NCBI GenBank assembly: GCA_903953195.1
Contig: CAJBIS010000148.1
Span: forward strand, 1-10,209
From: an uncultured Actinomycetes bacterium
GTDB taxonomy: Bacteria; Actinomycetota; Acidimicrobiia; Acidimicrobiales; Microtrichaceae
Direction: 5' to 3'
Length of the DNA: 10,209 nt
Of this stretch, positions 6,540 through 10,209 are shown piece by piece; position 1 is the stretch's first letter; the number at the start of each line of letters is the position of its first letter. A program made the position numbers and the translations under genes. A model generated the notes under the pieces. It did no database searches and was not told the DNA's origin. It saw nothing but the letters and a program-made list of their open reading frames with translations.

Positions 6540-7963
6540 GACGCCGCCCCCCGCAGGTCATCGAGCACCGCGGCGGCCACGACGCGGTCGTCGAACGGCA
6601 CGGTGACGTCACCGCTGATCTGACCCTGTTCGTGGCCCTTGCCCGCGATCAACACCACATCACCTTGGCCCGCGGCGACCAGCGCGGCGCGGATCGCCGC
6701 GCCACGGTCGGCGATCTCGCGCACGACGCCGACCCGGTCCGGTGGCACCCCACCCAGGACCTGGGCGCGGATGTCGTCGGGGTCCTCCGAGCGGGGGTTG
6801 TCGTCGGTCAGCACGACGTCGTCGGCGCCGACCGCTGCGACCGACCCCATGAGCGGCCGCTTCGAACGGTCGCGGTCACCGCCGCAGCCCATGACGATCC
6901 GCAACCGGGCACCGGGTTCGACGAGGTCCCGGGCGGCGTCGATGGCCCGCTCCAGCGCATCCGGGGTGTGCGCGTAGTCGACGACCACCAGGTAGGGCTG
7001 ACCTGCGTCCACGAGCTCGAATCGACCCGGGACCACCGGTGCCGAGGCGAGCGCCGAGGCGATGCGCTCGGGCTCGATGCCGAGGGCGCAGCACGCCTCC
7101 GCCGCGACGAGCGCGTTCGAGACGTTGTGGCGGCCCGGGAGCGGGAACGTCACCGGCAACCCACGCCACGTGAACGCCCAACCACCGCTCGATATCCGCA
7201 GATCGTGTGCGTCCTCGAGCGACACCCGGACGACCCCGACCGTCACGGTGTCGGCGAGGAGTCGACCGTGGACGTCGTCGACGTTGACGACGGCGAGCGC
7301 GCAGTGTTCCGGATCGAACAATGTGGCCTTCGCGGCGAAGTACGCCTCGGGTGTGCCGTGGAAGTCGAGGTGGTCGAGCCCGAGGTTCGTGAAGACCGCG
7401 ACGTCGAACACCATGCCGTCGACGCGATGCAGGACGAGCGCATGCGACGAGACCTCCATGGCGACGACCTGCACGCCGGCGGCGACGTCGTCGGCGAGGC
7501 GGGCCTGCAGGTCACCGGCCTCGGGCGTCGTCCGTTCACCCGTCAGCGTCCCGATGACGTCGGTGTCGAGTCCGGCGGTCTCGAGCAGGTGGCCGATCAG
7601 CGAGACGACCGTGGTCTTGCCGTTCGTGCCGGTCACGCCGACGGTCCGGAGGGCCTCGGCGGGGTGTGCGTGCACCGTGACGGCGGCGAGCGGCATGGCG
7701 GCCCGCACGTCGTCGACCACGATCTGGGGAACGTCGACGTCGACGGGTTCCTCGACCAGCAGCGCCACGGCGCCGGCCTCGACGGCCGCGCCGGCGAACC
7801 GGTGCCCGTCGGTGCGTTCGCCGCGCACACAGCAGAAGATCGCGCCGGGGTGCACGCGGGTGGAGTCGTGGGTCAACGAACTGACGGCGACGTCACCGTC
7901 ACCCCGGAGCGTTCCGCCCACGGACGCGGCGATCCGCCCGACCGTGATCGCTCCGTCCACCAC
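6536..7963 (-). CDS. murE: UDP-N-acetylmuramoyl-L-alanyl-D-glutamate--diaminopimelate ligase MurE
   Basis: MurE is the cytoplasmic Mur ligase that adds the third stem residue. DNPR (388-391, in LTDDNPRSEDP) is the diaminopimelate-type signature rather than the lysine type; it does not separate meso- from LL-DAP. With the chosen start it has 475 residues. The N-terminal domain has HPGAIFCCVRGERTDGH (38-54). The central domain has TGTNGKTT (111-118), RTTPEAGDLQ (144-153), MEVSSHAL (169-176), FTNLGLDHLDFHG (191-203) and K212 in AAKATLF, the likely carbamylated lysine. The C-terminal domain has GRFELV (313-318), VVDYAHTPDALE (327-338), MGCGGDRDRSKRP (358-370) and IAGKGHE (439-445). The start is placed at GTG 7963-7961 because AGAGGAG lies 6 bases upstream. 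An in-frame TTG at 7999-7997 would overlap the ftsI stop as TTGA and add 12 residues, but it has no ribosome binding site. The C-terminus is complete and not fused to MurF. Confidence 0.96.
   Translation of the reverse strand: MVDGAITVGRIAASVGGTLRGDGDVAVSSLTHDSTRVHPGAIFCCVRGERTDGHRFAGAAVEAGAVALLVEEPVDVDVPQIVVDDVRAAMPLAAVTVHAHPAEALRTVGVTGTNGKTTVVSLIGHLLETAGLDTDVIGTLTGERTTPEAGDLQARLADDVAAGVQVVAMEVSSHALVLHRVDGMVFDVAVFTNLGLDHLDFHGTPEAYFAAKATLFDPEHCALAVVNVDDVHGRLLADTVTVGVVRVSLEDAHDLRISSGGWAFTWRGLPVTFPLPGRHNVSNALVAAEACCALGIEPERIASALASAPVVPGRFELVDAGQPYLVVVDYAHTPDALERAIDAARDLVEPGARLRIVMGCGGDRDRSKRPLMGSVAAVGADDVVLTDDNPRSEDPDDIRAQVLGGVPPDRVGVVREIADRGAAIRAALVAAGQGDVVLIAGKGHEQGQISGDVTVPFDDRVVAAAVLDDLRGAAS
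6547..6552 (-). promoter_or_regulatory. Possible ribosome binding site for mraY
   Basis: A run of six G on the minus strand lies 7 bases before the mraY GTG at 6539-6537, in the last codons of murE. It is purine-rich but lacks the central A of a good site, so translational coupling to murE may matter more. Confidence 0.4.
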
Positions 7964-7969
7964 ATCCGA

Positions 7970-7976
7970 CTCCTCT
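7970..7976 (-). promoter_or_regulatory. Shine-Dalgarno sequence for murE
   Basis: AGAGGAG is read on the minus strand, 6 bases before the GTG at 7963-7961. It is one of the two best ribosome binding sites in the window and lies in the only intergenic gap, of 32 bases after the ftsI stop. It decides the murE start in favour of this GTG (or the next codon, also GTG, at 9 bases) over the upstream TTG at 7999-7997. Confidence 0.75.
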
Positions 7977-7995
7977 GTCCGCGCACGCCGCGCAC

Positions 7996-10209
7996 TCAAC
8001 CCGACGAGCGCTTCATCGTCGCCGATCGAGCGCTCGAGGTGGTGGAGCCGTTGGCCTGGGGTGTGGTCCCCGACCTCGACGGAACGGTCGTGGTGGTGGT
8101 GGTCGGCGTGCTGCTCGATGTGCTGCTCGATGTGCTGCTCGACGCCGCGTTCGGTGCCGTGGCGGGGGCGGAGCGGATCCGGGCCGGGCCGGCGGACGCC
8201 GCCGAGGCCGCGTCACCGCTGCTCGGGGCGATTCCGAGTTCCCGGATGCTCGATCGTGCCAGTTCCGCGAACACCGGACCCGAGGTGCCGCCGCCGGTGC
8301 TGCCCGGCGGCGTGTCGAACAACAGCACCGTGATCGAGACCTGCGGGCGGTCGGCCGGCAGGTACCCGGCGAACGTTGCGACGTAGTGGTACGTGCCGTC
8401 GGCCCAGACGTAGTCGTCGGTGCTGTCGACCCGCTTCGGGCTCGGCATCCGGCCGGTCCCGGTCTTGGCGGCCGTCAGGTAGCCCGGAAGATCGAGGTGC
8501 TTGGCGGTGCCATCGGCGACCACCTTGCTCAGCGCCCGATCGACGAGGGCCGCCGACTCCTCCGACACGACCCGCCGTGCCGCCGGGCCGGCGACCGGCG
8601 TGGCCACACCCGAGGCGTCGATGGTCGAGGAGACCAGGCGGGGCGGCACGTACATGCCCCGGTTGGCGATCACGTTGTACGCCGCCCAGAGCTGGAGCAC
8701 CGTGCTCGACTGGAACGTCCCGATGGACGCCGCGGCCAGATCGGGCTCGGTCCACGAGGACGCATCGGGGAGCACACCGGCACCCTCAGCGGGGTGCCCC
8801 ACCCCGGTGGGCTGGCCGAACCCGAAGTCGCTCAGCGTCCGGTGCAGGCGCTCGGCGCCGACCCGGCGGCCGATCTGGATCGTCCCCACGTTCGACGAGT
8901 CGGCGATGATCTCGTCGACGGTCATCGTCTCCGTGGCGTGCTGATGGTGGTCGTCGAACGTCCGGTCCGCAACGGTGATCGAGGACGGCACGGTGAACGT
9001 CGAGTTGTCGTCGATCGCACCGCTCTCGTAGGCCGCTGCAGTGGTCACGAGCTTGAACACCGAGCCCGCCTGATACGAGTTCGAGAACGCCAGCGGTCCC
9101 GATGCCAGTCCCATCTCGCCCGTGGAGGGGTCTCGCTCGACCGACGCGACCGCGAGCAGTTCGCCCGTGGACGGGCGACCGATCACCGCGATGCCACCAG
9201 CCGCGCCGGCGGCGGCGGCGCCGCGGGTCAGGATCTGCTCGGCATCGAACTGGAGGGCGCGGTCCAACGTCAGCTGGACGTCCTGACCGGGACGGGCGGG
9301 CTGCTCGACTCGCTCGGACCCCATGATCGTGCGTCCGTCTCGCGTGCGTTCGGCGACCCGCCTGCCGTCCGAGCCGGTCAGCTGGGTGTCGTACTGCTTC
9401 TCGATGCCGGCCCAGTCGTTGGGACGCCCGTCATGATCGAGCGTTCCGATGACACGGAGCGCCGACTCCCCCGCCGGATGGACGCGGGCCGAGGTCAGCT
9501 CCACACCGAGCACCCCCTGCAGGTTGGACTCCGTGAGTGTCTCGCGCGCTGCGTCGGCGCGCTCGGGAGCGATGGCGGTTGCGATCGGCACGTTGTCGTC
9601 ATCGGCCTCGGCCCGGAGCAGCGCCGAGCGGACCGATCGCGCCGGGACCCCGAGGTCGGTGGCGAGCGAGTCGGCCAGTGGGATCAGCGCCTCGTCGGAC
9701 TCGATCCCGACGCTCGCGAGTGCCTTGCGACTGATCGCCACGTCGACCTGCGGCACCGACACCGCCAGGTCCACGCCCGTTCGATCGAGGATGGCGCCCC
9801 GCATGGCGGGGATCGTCTCGTGGCGCTGCCGATCCGCGACACCCTTGGCGCTGAGCGTCGAGGCGTCACGCAGCTGGACCGTGGCGAGTTTCGCCACCGC
9901 GCCGAACGCCAGCAGTCCGAGCAGGATGCCCAGGATCCGCAGCCGACGGCCGGCGCCGGCGACGCTCAGGTGCGGCGCACGCACGGGGTCGATCGCGGTG
10001 ACCCGGCGATCGGCGCTCGTCGCCCGGCGCGGTGCTGTGGCGGGCCGTGTCGCTCCACCCCGTGCCGACGTCGATCGCGAGGAGGACGTGGACCGGGTTG
10101 ATGGTGCGCGCGTCGTGGTTCGCGTCGTGGTTCGAGTCGTGGCGCGTGTCGCGGGACGAGGGGCCCGACGGGTTCCGGACGCGCTGGCCGTGCCGGCCGT
10201 CGACCGGCC
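7996..10209 (-). CDS. ftsI: Septal peptidoglycan transpeptidase FtsI (class B PBP3), probably 5'-partial
   Basis: FtsI is the membrane-anchored D,D-transpeptidase that crosslinks new septal peptidoglycan, working with FtsW. Numbering from the in-frame GTG at 9984-9982 gives 662 residues: a membrane anchor (about 14-37, ILGILLGLLAFGAVAKL), the pedestal/dimerisation domain with MRGAILDRTGVDLA (61-74), then the transpeptidase domain with the active serine in GSVFK (307-311, S308/K311), SSN (363-365) and KTGTG (507-511). After about residue 588 a Ser/Thr/Ala-rich tail of some 75 residues follows, including three SSST units and six Thr; no PASTA domain is visible. Upstream of 9984 the frame stays open to the right edge for 75 codons with no ATG, GTG, TTG or stop. 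It encodes an Arg/Thr/Ser/Ala-rich stretch like the cytoplasmic tails of actinobacterial PBP3, and GTG 9984 has no Shine-Dalgarno. The true start is therefore probably outside the window; the shorter 9984 start remains possible. murE follows 32 bases after the stop. Confidence 0.9.
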   Translation of the reverse strand, partial: GRSTAGTASASGTRRAPRPATRATTRTTTRTTTRAPSTRSTSSSRSTSARGGATRPATAPRRATSADRRVTAIDPVRAPHLSVAGAGRRLRILGILLGLLAFGAVAKLATVQLRDASTLSAKGVADRQRHETIPAMRGAILDRTGVDLAVSVPQVDVAISRKALASVGIESDEALIPLADSLATDLGVPARSVRSALLRAEADDDNVPIATAIAPERADAARETLTESNLQGVLGVELTSARVHPAGESALRVIGTLDHDGRPNDWAGIEKQYDTQLTGSDGRRVAERTRDGRTIMGSERVEQPARPGQDVQLTLDRALQFDAEQILTRGAAAAGAAGGIAVIGRPSTGELLAVASVERDPSTGEMGLASGPLAFSNSYQAGSVFKLVTTAAAYESGAIDDNSTFTVPSSITVADRTFDDHHQHATETMTVDEIIADSSNVGTIQIGRRVGAERLHRTLSDFGFGQPTGVGHPAEGAGVLPDASSWTEPDLAAASIGTFQSSTVLQLWAAYNVIANRGMYVPPRLVSSTIDASGVATPVAGPAARRVVSEESAALVDRALSKVVADGTAKHLDLPGYLTAAKTGTGRMPSPKRVDSTDDYVWADGTYHYVATFAGYLPADRPQVSITVLLFDTPPGSTGGGTSGPVFAELARSSIRELGIAPSSGDAASAASAGPARIRSAPATAPNAASSSTSSSTSSSTPTTTTTTVPSRSGTTPQANGSTTSSARSATMKRSSG
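8108..8143. repeat. 12-base tandem repeat (3 units) in the ftsI C-terminal tail
   Basis: Three consecutive copies of GTGCTGCTCGAT (plus strand) occupy this stretch; the third ends in C instead of T. On the minus strand they are in frame and encode repeated SSST units in FtsI. A GGT triplet run at 8092-8103 lies next to them and encodes part of the following Thr run. Being a multiple of three, copy changes would keep the frame. Confidence 0.9.
10109..10144. repeat. 12-base degenerate tandem repeat (3 units) in the ftsI N-terminal extension
   Basis: Two exact copies of CGCGTCGTGGTT (plus strand, 10109-10120 and 10121-10132) are followed by a third unit with three mismatches. Read on the minus strand in the FtsI frame they encode alternating Thr-Thr-Thr-Arg. 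The in-frame period supports this region being coding and part of FtsI. Confidence 0.8.

Noticed and set aside
7964..7995. The 32-base ftsI-murE gap as a site for an internal promoter or terminator
   Set aside because: It holds only the murE Shine-Dalgarno. No inverted repeat with a T-run and no convincing -10/-35 pair is visible.
6632..10101. Plus-strand open frames of 584 and 571 codons (6632-8386, 8386-10101) running antisense to murE and ftsI
   Set aside because: Their length is striking, but the translations are Arg/Asp/Gly/Val-rich reverse-complement patterns of real codons. The VVVVVVG and LLDVLLDV runs are simply the antisense of the FtsI Thr/Ser repeats.
9968..10209. ftsL C-terminus in one of the other minus-strand frames at the right edge
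   Set aside because: The frame ending at TGA 9968-9966 is open but Pro/Arg/His-rich with no coiled coil. The third frame has high GC at its third position only because the FtsI frame is rich in Thr, Ser, Ala, Arg and Pro. Neither resembles FtsL.

Overview
The window is one uninterrupted minus-strand gene train: the division and cell wall (dcw) cluster of a high-GC bacterium. All eight recognisable genes make or polymerise peptidoglycan precursors. In transcription order, from right to left: ftsI (septal transpeptidase, probably running off the right edge at its 5' end), murE, mraY, murD, ftsW, murG, murC, and murB, which is cut by the left edge after 143 codons. No RNA gene, mobile element, CRISPR array, tRNA or terminator was seen, and no stretch over about 35 bases lies outside a gene on the minus strand.

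Organism: GC is about 70% by eye, every visible stop is TGA, and most starts are GTG or TTG. The septal PBP has an Arg/Thr/Ser-rich cytoplasmic N-terminus. MurE carries a DNPR motif, so the cell adds diaminopimelate to its stem peptide. Together these suggest an actinobacterium (Actinomycetota). The murG-murC-murB order and the Thr-rich tails would fit a lineage such as Acidimicrobiia, but that finer placement is inference and is not proven here.

How the genes work together: MurB and MurC finish UDP-MurNAc and add L-Ala. MurD adds D-Glu and MurE adds the diamino acid. MraY moves the completed MurNAc-pentapeptide onto undecaprenyl phosphate, MurG adds GlcNAc to give lipid II, FtsW polymerises the flipped lipid II, and FtsI crosslinks the strands at the septum. 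The D-Ala-D-Ala ligase MurF, which usually lies between murE and mraY, is absent: murE and mraY overlap directly.

Translation looks tightly coupled. Five junctions share a 4-base overlap in which the stop of one gene lies within the start of the next (GTGA four times, TTGA once). murG and murC overlap by 11 bases. The only gap is 32 bases between ftsI and murE, and it contains a good Shine-Dalgarno sequence for murE.

No unknown system is hidden here; this is core housekeeping. The most unusual parts are the two low-complexity tails of FtsI, each containing a 12-base tandem repeat, the missing murF, and a few substitutions in conserved motifs (MraY, MurC, FtsW, FtsI). The many long plus-strand open frames are GC-driven shadows.
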